In this document: one piece after another, positions 51,340 to 58,699 of the stretch
How positions within the stretch are numbered: position 1 is the stretch's first letter
Layout of the letters: each line of letters starts with the position of its first letter
NCBI GenBank assembly: GCA_023415825.1
Contig: JAEZJF010000024.1
Span: 329,833-393,832, forward strand
Source: Bacillota bacterium
GTDB taxonomy: Bacteria; Bacillota; Clostridia; DSM-8532
Direction: 5' to 3'
Length of the DNA stretch: 64,000 bases
Made by a program: the position numbers and the translations under genes
Notes under the pieces: generated by a model
What the model was told of the DNA's origin: nothing
The model's database searches: none
What the model saw: the letters and a program-made list of their open reading frames with translations, nothing else

Positions 51340-52284
51340 ATGAAAATTGGTATTTTAGGAACTGGTTTTGGCATGCACCATGCCAATATCTATAAGAAAA
51401 TAGATATTATTGAATCAATCACGATTTTCGGAAGAAATAAAGAAAAGCTTGAAAAAATACGTAGAGATATGGGGGTAGACGTTACAGATAATGCAGATGA
51501 TATATTGGCCAATAAAAATATAGACTTAATAGATATTTGTCTTCCGAGCTCGATTCACAGAGAATATGTAATTGAAGCTTTAAAAAACGGAAAGAACGTA
51601 TTTTGCGAAACCCCAATTTGTCTATCCCTTGAAGGTGCCTATGCTATGAAAAAAGCTGGAGAACAATACGGTAAAAGAGTTTTTGTAAACCTGTTTATCA
51701 GACATGAATATCCCTATGAATATATTTATAATACTCTAAAAGATAATTCACTTGGAAAATTAAAAACAATAAATGTAAAAAGAGAGACCCCTCCACTCTG
51801 GGGTGACTTGAGCTTAAACAATATTGTAACAAACTTAATGATTCATGAATTTGATTTTATTACATGGCTTTTGGGTATGCCCGATAAGATTTCTTCTTTA
51901 GGCATTAACGGAAAGACAGGACAATCTTATGTAAGTGCTTTGTTGCTTTATGAGGATACTATTGTAGAAGTTCAAGGTTCATCTATGATGCCACTCTCAT
52001 ACCCTTTTACTGTTGCGTATGAAGCTGTGTTTGAGAATGGCGCCATAGAATACACTGAAAATAGCTATCCAGACAGATGCGAAAATTCTTTGACCTTATT
52101 TACAGCCAACGACAAGAAAGATTTAAAAATTTTAGGAAAGGATTATTGCGAGCAATCGATTAAGCATGTAATAGAATGCTGTACAAAAGATATTCCTACA
52201 ATTTTAAGCCTCGATGATGCGATTAAATCATTCAAAGTAGCACTTAAGATTAAAGATTCCATATTAAATGGCAAAAATATCTGA
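51340..52284 (+). CDS. Gfo/Idh/MocA-family oxidoreductase
   Basis: The 314-residue protein has an N-terminal Rossmann fold (IGILGTGFGMHHANIYKKID, about 3-22), the CLPSSIHREYVIEALKNGKNVFCETP block with the EKP-like motif (here ETP, so the usual Lys is replaced by Thr), and a C-terminal beta-sheet domain with MIHEFDFITWLLG. Family enzymes oxidise or reduce sugars, inositols and related compounds with NAD(P). Loss of the EKP lysine, usually catalytic, could mean a different chemistry or a sensory role. It is divergent from the WYL regulator and alone on the plus strand. Confidence 0.85.
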   Translation: MKIGILGTGFGMHHANIYKKIDIIESITIFGRNKEKLEKIRRDMGVDVTDNADDILANKNIDLIDICLPSSIHREYVIEALKNGKNVFCETPICLSLEGAYAMKKAGEQYGKRVFVNLFIRHEYPYEYIYNTLKDNSLGKLKTINVKRETPPLWGDLSLNNIVTNLMIHEFDFITWLLGMPDKISSLGINGKTGQSYVSALLLYEDTIVEVQGSSMMPLSYPFTVAYEAVFENGAIEYTENSYPDRCENSLTLFTANDKKDLKILGKDYCEQSIKHVIECCTKDIPTILSLDDAIKSFKVALKIKDSILNGKNI

Positions 52285-52315
52285 ATTTACTCTATGCTGT
52301 TCAGTTGTGAACAAG

Positions 52316-53380
52316 TCAATTGTTCTTTATTTCTTCAAGAGGAAAAGTTACTTTCCAGTTTCCCTCCGTAAACAATCCACTCGTAACAAAGGTTCCATAA
52401 AGTGAGTACTGACCAATTTCTGATTGAGGAATGTCAAAGACATATTCCTCATAATGAACTTTATTATCACTGTCAATACTCTCGCTAAAACCAACACTAT
52501 AAATATATTGAATTTCATTTCCGCTCTTATCTCTTAAGAAAAAGTATCCATGATTATCCTTAGTCAAATTATTCACAACAGCTGTCTGCATATGAAGCAT
52601 ACCATCTATATATCCAACACCTGTAAAATAAATGTCCTCAACTGGAAAATCCATTGGAGCAGATGGAACAAGAACTTTAGCCTTGCTATCGTGATTTGGA
52701 AAATACTCTTTGTAACTGGGACCACCGCCGCCACCAGGAGTAACTTGCTTTGTAGCTGGAGGATCGTCAATATGAGTTAGTTCTGCTTCTATCGGTATCT
52801 CCTTATAGATATGTTTATCACTGATAAATTCTCTAACAGAAAAAGTTATTTTATCACCAGCAATTTTTTTGTTACCCCACTCTGTTATGGATATGAGAAA
52901 GGTTGCTGTTTTTGTTGCCTCGTCATAGCCAACTAGTTGACAATTCGCGGAACTGTCAAACGGGCGATTAATAGAATAACTGTCATAAAGGTCTGTGGTT
53001 TCATCAACACGATCTCCGATAAGGTCTTGCATTGTGATGTAGATTTCAGCTGTACCATCATGAATATATGCTGACACAACCTCCATTTTAATACCATTAT
53101 CCTCGCAGGATTTTTGCACAGGCATAAAAAATTGTGCAACAGTTGGAGAAACAAAAAACATGAGTCTATAAACAGCAGGTACATTGGCAGCAAGTACAGG
53201 TGTTGTGGCTAAAACAAGTACCATAAGCATTGACACAATTATGATGGGTTTACGACAAAAGATTTTCGTTTTATTTATTTCTCTTTCAGGCTCTTTTATT
53301 GAGTGAATAATCTTATTTACAAGCTCTTGTTCGGGAAAAATTTGTTCATTCATATTGCGATATTTTTCTCTAAACATCAT
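52316..53380 (-). CDS. Probable anti-sigma factor, DUF4179-type
   Basis: The 354-residue protein has a cytoplasmic N-terminus (about 1-47), one membrane helix (about 48-65, IIIVSMLMVLVLATTPVLAA) and an extracytoplasmic part with AEIYITMQDLIGDRVDE, the strand block commonly found in DUF4179 proteins. A Gly-rich loop (TPGGGGGPSYKEYF) lies near 215-228. It overlaps the sigma-factor gene by 11 bases and so is probably its membrane-bound regulator. It is not a close relative of the anti-sigma protein at 2195-3166, although the layout is the same. Confidence 0.65.
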   Translation of the reverse strand: MMFREKYRNMNEQIFPEQELVNKIIHSIKEPEREINKTKIFCRKPIIIVSMLMVLVLATTPVLAANVPAVYRLMFFVSPTVAQFFMPVQKSCEDNGIKMEVVSAYIHDGTAEIYITMQDLIGDRVDETTDLYDSYSINRPFDSSANCQLVGYDEATKTATFLISITEWGNKKIAGDKITFSVREFISDKHIYKEIPIEAELTHIDDPPATKQVTPGGGGGPSYKEYFPNHDSKAKVLVPSAPMDFPVEDIYFTGVGYIDGMLHMQTAVVNNLTKDNHGYFFLRDKSGNEIQYIYSVGFSESIDSDNKVHYEEYVFDIPQSEIGQYSLYGTFVTSGLFTEGNWKVTFPLEEIKNN

Positions 53381-53867
53381 AATCCTCCTTATCCTCCTTC
53401 AAAATTTCTTTCAGCTTATACCTTGCCCGTGTAAGCTGTGTTCTGATCGTAGATGGCTTTTGGTTTAATGATTCACTAATTTCTTCTATGCTCAAGTCCT
53501 CATAATAAAAAAGGTGAATTACTGCTCTATATTTCAGTGGCAATTTTTGAAGCTCATAGTGAATATTGGTCTCTTCTTCCATTTCGAAGATAATAGTTTC
53601 ATCTAGAGGCACTATCTTCTTTCTCCAAGACGATATCCACATCTTTTTGCAACAGTTGACAGTAACACGAATGAGCCAGGCTTTTCTATGTTCCTCTGTT
53701 TCAAACTGTGGTTTTTTTCTGATATATCGAAAGAAGACTTCTTGATAAATATCATCTGCATCGCTTTTATTTCTTGTTTGTGAAAAAGCCAATCTATAAA
53801 CCATATTGGAATATGCTTTTATAACATTATCCATGCAATCATCCGTACGCAATGATTTTGGTTCCAC
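53370..53867 (-). CDS. ECF-type RNA polymerase sigma factor
   Basis: The 165-residue protein has region 2 (NMVYRLAFSQTRNKSDADDIYQEVFFRYI, split about 20-48) and region 4 with DLSIEEISESLNQKPSTIRTQLTRA (about 130-154). It is the small ECF type that is usually held by a membrane anti-sigma factor, here encoded by the overlapping downstream gene. I chose GTG at 53867 since AAAGGAGGG lies 8 bases before it; the frame is open 13 codons further up from a GTG with no suitable spacing. Confidence 0.88.
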   Translation of the reverse strand: MEPKSLRTDDCMDNVIKAYSNMVYRLAFSQTRNKSDADDIYQEVFFRYIRKKPQFETEEHRKAWLIRVTVNCCKKMWISSWRKKIVPLDETIIFEMEEETNIHYELQKLPLKYRAVIHLFYYEDLSIEEISESLNQKPSTIRTQLTRARYKLKEILKEDKEDYDV

Positions 53868-53943
53868 TAGCCGAGCCCTCCTTTCACTATGAATACCCTT
53901 TATCACCTCAAAAAGCTACAAAATTTGAGAATATATAAAAATT

Positions 53944-53959
53944 GCCGCCAAATGGCGGC
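53944..53959 (-). terminator. Intrinsic terminator, probably the former rlmH terminator
   Basis: GCCGCC, four bases, GGCGGC is followed on the minus strand by AATTTTTATAT, a good hairpin plus T-run. It stands directly beyond the second copy of the rlmH tail repeat and not behind any intact gene of its own strand, so it was probably the end of the walRK-rlmH unit before the intervening cassette was inserted. Confidence 0.65.
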
Positions 53960-53971
53960 TGCGTAAAATAT

Positions 53972-54011
53972 AAAATTATCGCTTACATCTACTTATGATA
54001 TGTTTCACCAT
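53972..54011 (-). repeat. Displaced copy of the rlmH 3' end (direct repeat 2)
   Basis: 32 of 40 bases match 55121-55160. On the minus strand it still encodes Gly-Glu-Thr-Tyr-His-Lys-stop, the C-terminus of an RlmH protein, and the changes against the intact gene at Glu and Thr are synonymous. The core TCTACTTATGATA is identical in both. The frame is closed six codons before, so only the tail remains. Confidence 0.8.
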
Positions 54012-54062
54012 ATCAATAAACAACTAAACTATCAAGTTTTTGATATCCGTATAACATGTTAA

Positions 54063-54093
54063 GCTAAAAGACACCATATTGGTGTCTCTTAGC
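54063..54093 (-). terminator. Hairpin downstream of the methyltransferase gene
   Basis: AGACACC/GGTGTCT with a 5-base loop, extended after one mismatch by GCTAA/TTAGC, lies 67 bases past the methyltransferase stop codon. The T-run is weak on the minus strand, so it is only a probable terminator. Confidence 0.45.
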
Positions 54094-54159
54094 CATTCTT
54101 CGTTATAAAGATTGTGAAGAAAATAGTTCTTCGTATTAAGCTTTTACTATCCAAATCTT

Positions 54160-54990
54160 CTACTTTATGAAAACACCACAAATAGTTTCTCCTGTATCTA
54201 AAAATTCCTTCCCCGCAATATCACCATAAAATTCAAATGCATTGAATCCTACGGTCTGAATTTCTAATAGCAGTGCTTCCTTAGTAAAGAAATGGTCCCA
54301 AATATTATAGCAATTTACAGTTTCTTCGGTTATCACAATAGACTGTCTTAATTCGGTATTATCTTCATCATCATATTGATAAACGGATTCTAAGCAAATA
54401 TGCGGCTTTTCGCTCAAAAATCCACCCTCTTCATAGTATTTCCATGAACGACTTTCATCTTTTCTCATAAGAGGTGTAAATACATCAAAAATAAATTTCC
54501 CGTTCGGTCTTAATGCTTGATATACTTTTCTCAATAGAATAAGCCTATCCGTAATTGATAACGCTGCATAATCACAATATATCAATGTTATTACATCGAA
54601 CTGTTCTAAATAATCAATTGTCAAGTAGTTTTGGTAATGGTACTTGATATTGTTTTTATTAAGTAATGTTTGTTCCTTTGCATACGCAATGGAGCGTTTA
54701 GAAAAATCCACTCCTGTAACAGAATATCCAGCACTATTAAACCGCTCTGCATATAATCCAGGACCGCAGCCTAAATCAAGTAAAAACTTATAATGAGATG
54801 ATGGTGCAATTCTTGAAATCCAATTAACTGATTTATTGAGAAATTCAGGTTTACGAGTTGCCGCATCCCAATTTGTATTTAGGTGAGCTTTCAACATACC
54901 TTTAGAGATATGTTCATCATCCCAAAATTTATTTGTGCTTGGAGCATATAATTTGGGTTTAGTTGTATAATTTCTAAGTTCATTGAACAT
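54160..54990 (-). CDS. Class I SAM-dependent methyltransferase
   Basis: The 276-residue protein has motif I LLDLGCGPGLYAERF (about 69-83), the post-I Asp in GVDFSKRSIAYA, motif II-like DVITLIYCDYAALS and LRPNGKFIFDVFTP (motif III). The N-terminal segment with KFWDDEHISKGMLKAHLNTN and the C-terminal ETICGVFIK are typical of small-molecule methyltransferases. Substrate is unknown. It is the only gene in a 1.1-kb AT-rich segment bounded by the rlmH tail repeat, so it looks like cargo of a small inserted cassette. The ribosome site is weak. Confidence 0.85.
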   Translation of the reverse strand: MFNELRNYTTKPKLYAPSTNKFWDDEHISKGMLKAHLNTNWDAATRKPEFLNKSVNWISRIAPSSHYKFLLDLGCGPGLYAERFNSAGYSVTGVDFSKRSIAYAKEQTLLNKNNIKYHYQNYLTIDYLEQFDVITLIYCDYAALSITDRLILLRKVYQALRPNGKFIFDVFTPLMRKDESRSWKYYEEGGFLSEKPHICLESVYQYDDEDNTELRQSIVITEETVNCYNIWDHFFTKEALLLEIQTVGFNAFEFYGDIAGKEFLDTGETICGVFIK

Positions 54991-55120
54991 AATTGTATAT
55001 CCTTATACAAATTTACTTACTCTAACATCGTAAAATATGTGATAATCTTTAGCAAGATAAAAAATGGTTATAGTCATAGTAAATTATATAAAAAACTATT
55101 ACTTATAATGTTCATATGTT

Positions 55121-55160
55121 AACATTATTGCTCACTTCTACTTATGATAAGTCTCATTAT
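55121..55160 (-). repeat. rlmH 3'-end repeat, intact copy (direct repeat 1)
   Basis: This stretch covers the last codons of rlmH (Asn-Glu-Thr-Tyr-His-Lys-stop) and the bases after it. It recurs 1,149 bases away at 53972-54011. The sequence TATCATAAG is also the core of the known staphylococcal SCC attachment site at the same place in rlmH. Confidence 0.8.
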
Positions 55161-55617
55161 TTAAAATCTTAAAAGCTCGGTAAACCTGTTCAAGCAGAAT
55201 GATACGGGCTAGCTGGTGGGGAAAGGTCATCTTTGAAAGGCACAAGCGGTAATCCGCTTCCTTAATGACGGCGGGATCAAGACCGGTTGACCCGCCTATA
55301 ATAAAGGTTACATCACTTTTTCCATCCAACATCAGGCGATTGATCTGTTCAGAAAAGCCGGGAGAAGTCAGTTCCTGACCCTCAAGTGCTAACGCAATGG
55401 TTGTGGTATTTTTGTTAAGAGCTTTTCTAATGCGTTCCGCTTCTTTTAGCCTGACCTTTTCCTCCTGAGCCGGGCTTGCTGATTCAGGCGCCTTTTCCTC
55501 TTCAATCTCAGTCACCTGAGCCTTGCAAAAACGCGAAAGACGCTTCAAATATTCTTTTTGAGCGTCTTTTAAATAGTTTTCCTTCAGTTTTCCGACAGCG
55601 AGAATATTTAGTGTCAT
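55138..55617 (-). CDS. rlmH: 23S rRNA pseudouridine-1915 N3-methyltransferase
   Basis: The 159-residue protein matches the family in length and blocks: start MTLNILAVGKLKENYLKDA, the SAM-binding FIIGGSTGLDP (about 103-113), and the C-terminal KMTFPHQLARIILLEQVYRAFKI. It methylates pseudouridine 1915 of 23S rRNA after subunit joining. It is the last gene of the leftward walRK cluster and overlaps walJ by 4 bases, the usual order in Firmicutes. Its 3' end is the edge of the inserted segment described nearby. Confidence 0.97.
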   Translation of the reverse strand: MTLNILAVGKLKENYLKDAQKEYLKRLSRFCKAQVTEIEEEKAPESASPAQEEKVRLKEAERIRKALNKNTTTIALALEGQELTSPGFSEQINRLMLDGKSDVTFIIGGSTGLDPAVIKEADYRLCLSKMTFPHQLARIILLEQVYRAFKILNNETYHK

Positions 55618-56405
55618 ATGTATAGCACCTTGCTGACCCTGTCTCTTAAAGCTACCTCCAGATACACATCCTCAACTGGGTTTATCTGCTTTTCCAATAA
55701 AGCGTTACAAACGGTTTGATAGGCCAGTTCTGGGAAATTGTTTTCCTTGCTTAAGTGCCCCAATAAAAACAGCTTGGTGCCATTTTCAGCAAGATAGGCC
55801 ACTACCTTACCCGCCATGTCATTGCAGAGATGCCCGTTTTCCCCCAGTATGCGCTGCTTTAAGGGCCATGGGTAACGTCCTGTTTTAAGCATTTCAATGT
55901 CATGATTGGATTCCAATAAAACCATGTCGCTTTTTTCAAGGTTCTCCAAAAGCTCACGGCTCATATGACCGATATCGGTCGCAATAGTCAGCTTCTTCCC
56001 ATTTATAAACAAATTATATCCCACGGGACATGCCGCGTCATGAGGGATTGAAAAAGGTCTGATCTCGATATCATCAAGCATGAGGTTCTGACCCACTTCA
56101 ATATGTCGGACAAGATCTGCTGACAGCTTGCCCATAAAAGGGTGCATGGCTTTCCAGGTTGACGGATTGGCATAGATGGGAATCTTATACCTTCTAGAGA
56201 GAATACCTGCTCCACAGATATGATCACTGTGTTCATGGGTAATAAAAATCCCTTTTACCTTTTCAAAGGACTCTCCTATGCTTTTTAAAGCCCCTTCAAT
56301 TCTTTTACCGCTTACGCCTGCGTCAATGAGAATTGAGGTTTCGTTATATGAAACGTATATGCAGTTCCCGCTGGAACCGCTAAATAAGCTACAGACCTTG
56401 ATCAT
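55614..56405 (-). CDS. walJ: MBL-fold metallohydrolase WalJ (YycJ)
   Basis: The 263-residue protein has the metallo-beta-lactamase motif THEHSDHICG (His57, His59, Asp61, His62), the SLFSGSSGNCIYV start and ATDIGHMSRELLENL, all standard for YycJ. In other Firmicutes it is a 5'-3' exonuclease-like enzyme linked to the WalRK regulon and DNA mismatch handling. It lies between murA and rlmH in the leftward cluster, overlapping rlmH. A GGGGAG site precedes the ATG. Confidence 0.93.
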   Translation of the reverse strand: MIKVCSLFSGSSGNCIYVSYNETSILIDAGVSGKRIEGALKSIGESFEKVKGIFITHEHSDHICGAGILSRRYKIPIYANPSTWKAMHPFMGKLSADLVRHIEVGQNLMLDDIEIRPFSIPHDAACPVGYNLFINGKKLTIATDIGHMSRELLENLEKSDMVLLESNHDIEMLKTGRYPWPLKQRILGENGHLCNDMAGKVVAYLAENGTKLFLLGHLSKENNFPELAYQTVCNALLEKQINPVEDVYLEVALRDRVSKVLYI

Positions 56406-56425
56406 GGACTATCTCCCCGGTTCTC

Positions 56426-57688
56426 TTAATTGTCTCCTACACGCCTGATGTCAGCCCCGAGTTGCTGGAACTTCTCAACCATTTTCTCATAGCCTCGATC
56501 CAGATAGTGGACATTTAGAATTTCAGTGTCACCTTCTGCAATAAGTCCAGCTATAACACTGGCAGCTCCCGCTCTTAAATCCAAAGCCTTGATAGGTGCG
56601 CCAGAAAGCTTCGAACCACCCTCTATGACGGCCATTCTTCCTTCAACACGAATCTTCGCGCCCATTCTCTTTAATTCTTCAATATACTGAAAACGGTTAT
56701 CAAAAATACCCTCTGTGATCGTACTGATTCCCTCTGCCCTAAGAAGCAGAATGGCTGCAGGTGGCTGTAGATCCGTGGGGAACCCGGGATATGGAAGTGT
56801 TTTAATATTTACCTTGGTTAAGCGATCTTTAGCATTGATACGAATGCTATCATCGAATTCTTCAACCTTTACATTCATTTCGATAAGCTTGGCTGACAAG
56901 GACTCCATATGCTTTGGAATGACGTTTTTAACAAGTACATCGCCCTTGGTAGCTGCCGCTGCAATCATAAAGGTACCCGCTTCTATTTGATCGGGTATGA
57001 TGCTGTGAACCACATTGCCTTTAAGCTTGTTCACGCCACGAATTCTGATGATGTCGGTACCCGCACCCTTTATATCAGCACCCAACGCATTTAAAAAGTT
57101 AGCAATGTCAACGATGTGCGGTTCCTTGGCAGCATTCTCTATTGTGGTAAGGCCTTCTGCCCTCACGGCTGCCATCATAATATTAATAGTTGCCCCAACA
57201 CTTACGACGTCGAGATAAACAGAGGCACCAACGAGCTTATGGGCGGTAAGCTTAATATGACCATGTTCAATCTCAACCTTGGCACCCAGAGATTCAAATC
57301 CCTTAATGTGTTGATCAATGGGGCGGACCCCAAAATCACAACCCCCAGGAAATGTTACAATAGCCCTTTTAAAGCGACCAAGCAGCGCGCCCATCAGATA
57401 ATAGGAGCCACGAAGCTTATGCATATCGTCAGTGGTAGCCATAAATGAATTAACATTCCTTGTATCTATCTTTAAGGTATTTGCATCAATACTCTCAAAC
57501 CGGGCACCAAGGGACTCCATAATCCTTCTCAGGATCGATATATCCAGTATGTCCGGCACGTTTTCAATGGTACAAACATCGCTTAGAAGAAGCGCTGCCG
57601 GTAAAACACCCAGTGCTGCATTCTTCGCTCCGCTTATGGTGACTTCACCTTTCAATCTTTTCTGCCCGCGGATGATAAGCTTGTCCAC
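56426..57688 (-). CDS. murA: UDP-N-acetylglucosamine 1-carboxyvinyltransferase
   Basis: The 420-residue enzyme transfers enolpyruvate from PEP to UDP-GlcNAc, the first step of peptidoglycan precursor synthesis. Lys22-Asn23 in the SGAKNAA block and the reactive Cys117 in PGGCDFGVRPID are present; the Cys is the one modified by fosfomycin, so the enzyme should be sensitive. FPTDLQPPAAILLLRAEG is also conserved. It starts with GTG, the nearest AAGG being 11 bases upstream. It is inserted between yycI and walJ, an order I do not regard as the rule, and has its own 185-base leader with hairpins. Confidence 0.96.
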   Translation of the reverse strand: MDKLIIRGQKRLKGEVTISGAKNAALGVLPAALLLSDVCTIENVPDILDISILRRIMESLGARFESIDANTLKIDTRNVNSFMATTDDMHKLRGSYYLMGALLGRFKRAIVTFPGGCDFGVRPIDQHIKGFESLGAKVEIEHGHIKLTAHKLVGASVYLDVVSVGATINIMMAAVRAEGLTTIENAAKEPHIVDIANFLNALGADIKGAGTDIIRIRGVNKLKGNVVHSIIPDQIEAGTFMIAAAATKGDVLVKNVIPKHMESLSAKLIEMNVKVEEFDDSIRINAKDRLTKVNIKTLPYPGFPTDLQPPAAILLLRAEGISTITEGIFDNRFQYIEELKRMGAKIRVEGRMAVIEGGSKLSGAPIKALDLRAGAASVIAGLIAEGDTEILNVHYLDRGYEKMVEKFQQLGADIRRVGDN

Positions 57689-57728
57689 GCATACACCAAC
57701 CTTCCGGTTATTATAGAGGTGTGCTCCT

Positions 57729-57792
57729 TCATGCTTTTACACTTGCTTCACAACTGTGAAAGCATGACTGCACGCGCTTCACTCCGTGAAGC
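57729..57792 (-). repeat. Cluster of hairpins in the murA leader
   Basis: TCATGCTTT (57729-57737) pairs with AAAGCATGA (57759-57767), and within it TTCAC/GTGAA form a smaller stem. A second hairpin GCTTCAC/GTGAAGC with 3-base loop follows at 57776-57792. All lie 40-104 bases before murA, where they may regulate its expression or mark a small repeat family. No T-run follows, so simple termination is not supported. Confidence 0.5.
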
Positions 57793-57873
57793 TTATATGT
57801 GATTACTCAGAGAATTATTATACATTAAATATACTACCTTCGCAAATTATTTAACAATAGGACCATAAGGTAA

Positions 57874-58695
57874 TTATGACCAATTTTCTTGAAGTTTCTC
57901 ACCATTATAAGCATTAAAGAAGGAAGTTTCTCCGTTAATAAAAAGAATACGCCACACAGGACTATCATAGAGCTCTCCCTCGCTTGCCTGTATATACCCG
58001 AAATCCACACTTTTAATATGAGAGCCTTCGGGTAAATTCCCCATTACCAGCACTTGGTAAGCAGATAGAATTTCCTCTTTGGTGTCACTGATCCCCGTAA
58101 CCTCCCTGGCAGGAAGTGTGAGTGTTATAAAACCTTCATTATCTATGCTTGCGGTAATAACCTGATTAAAAAGCAGTCCATTTTTAAATTTTAGAATAAA
58201 ATTCATCCATTTGGTATCCCGTGATTCACCCTGAGCTTCAAGTTGGAGATTTGCACGGCTGTAGCCAGCCTCATTCAGGATTTTATACACCTTATTTGAA
58301 AAAACTTTTGAATCTTGAAATATGTCAATACCGTCGCTAAGCTTATCTCGGATGTAAAGCGTATCAGCCATGGACATAATTTTCTCATCCTGCTCCTGAT
58401 ATACAACAGCCTCATTTTCTTTTATTGGAGAAACGTCATGGCCAAAAACCAAGCGGGTCAATTGACTGAAATTAAAGCGCTTGGCTATATAAATTAGATT
58501 TCCTACTTCACCTGTCTTATTCTTAATTCTTGAATCTATTGTAATATTACGGGATTCCAGATACTGTCTGGCATATCTTGTATAGTCCGACTGAAAGCGA
58601 AGATCAGAATTGGTATACAGAATAGTGCCAAATAAAAAAATATTTAGGAGGAGAAAAACAATAATGAAAATGGTCTTTGCTTTAGCCCAATCCAT
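57874..58695 (-). CDS. yycI: YycI-type regulator of WalK
   Basis: The 273-residue protein has one N-terminal membrane helix (MDWAKAKTIFIIVFLLLNIF, about 1-27) and an extracytoplasmic domain with the repeating beta layout of YycH/YycI. In Bacillus YycH and YycI bind the sensor WalK and dampen it. I chose the ATG at 58695, preceded by GGAGGGG at 7 bases; 29 further codons are open upstream but inside yycH. It starts 4 bases after the yycH stop, consistent with coupling. Confidence 0.85.
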   Translation of the reverse strand: MDWAKAKTIFIIVFLLLNIFLFGTILYTNSDLRFQSDYTRYARQYLESRNITIDSRIKNKTGEVGNLIYIAKRFNFSQLTRLVFGHDVSPIKENEAVVYQEQDEKIMSMADTLYIRDKLSDGIDIFQDSKVFSNKVYKILNEAGYSRANLQLEAQGESRDTKWMNFILKFKNGLLFNQVITASIDNEGFITLTLPAREVTGISDTKEEILSAYQVLVMGNLPEGSHIKSVDFGYIQASEGELYDSPVWRILFINGETSFFNAYNGEKLQENWS

Positions 58696-58699
58696 AAGC

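Noticed and set aside
49247..53867. Extension of the inserted rlmH island to include the ASCH, WYL, Gfo and second sigma-factor genes
   Set aside because: These genes are AT-rich, but no third rlmH tail repeat or other boundary was found further left, and the orphan terminator at 53944 marks the likely outer end of the inserted piece.
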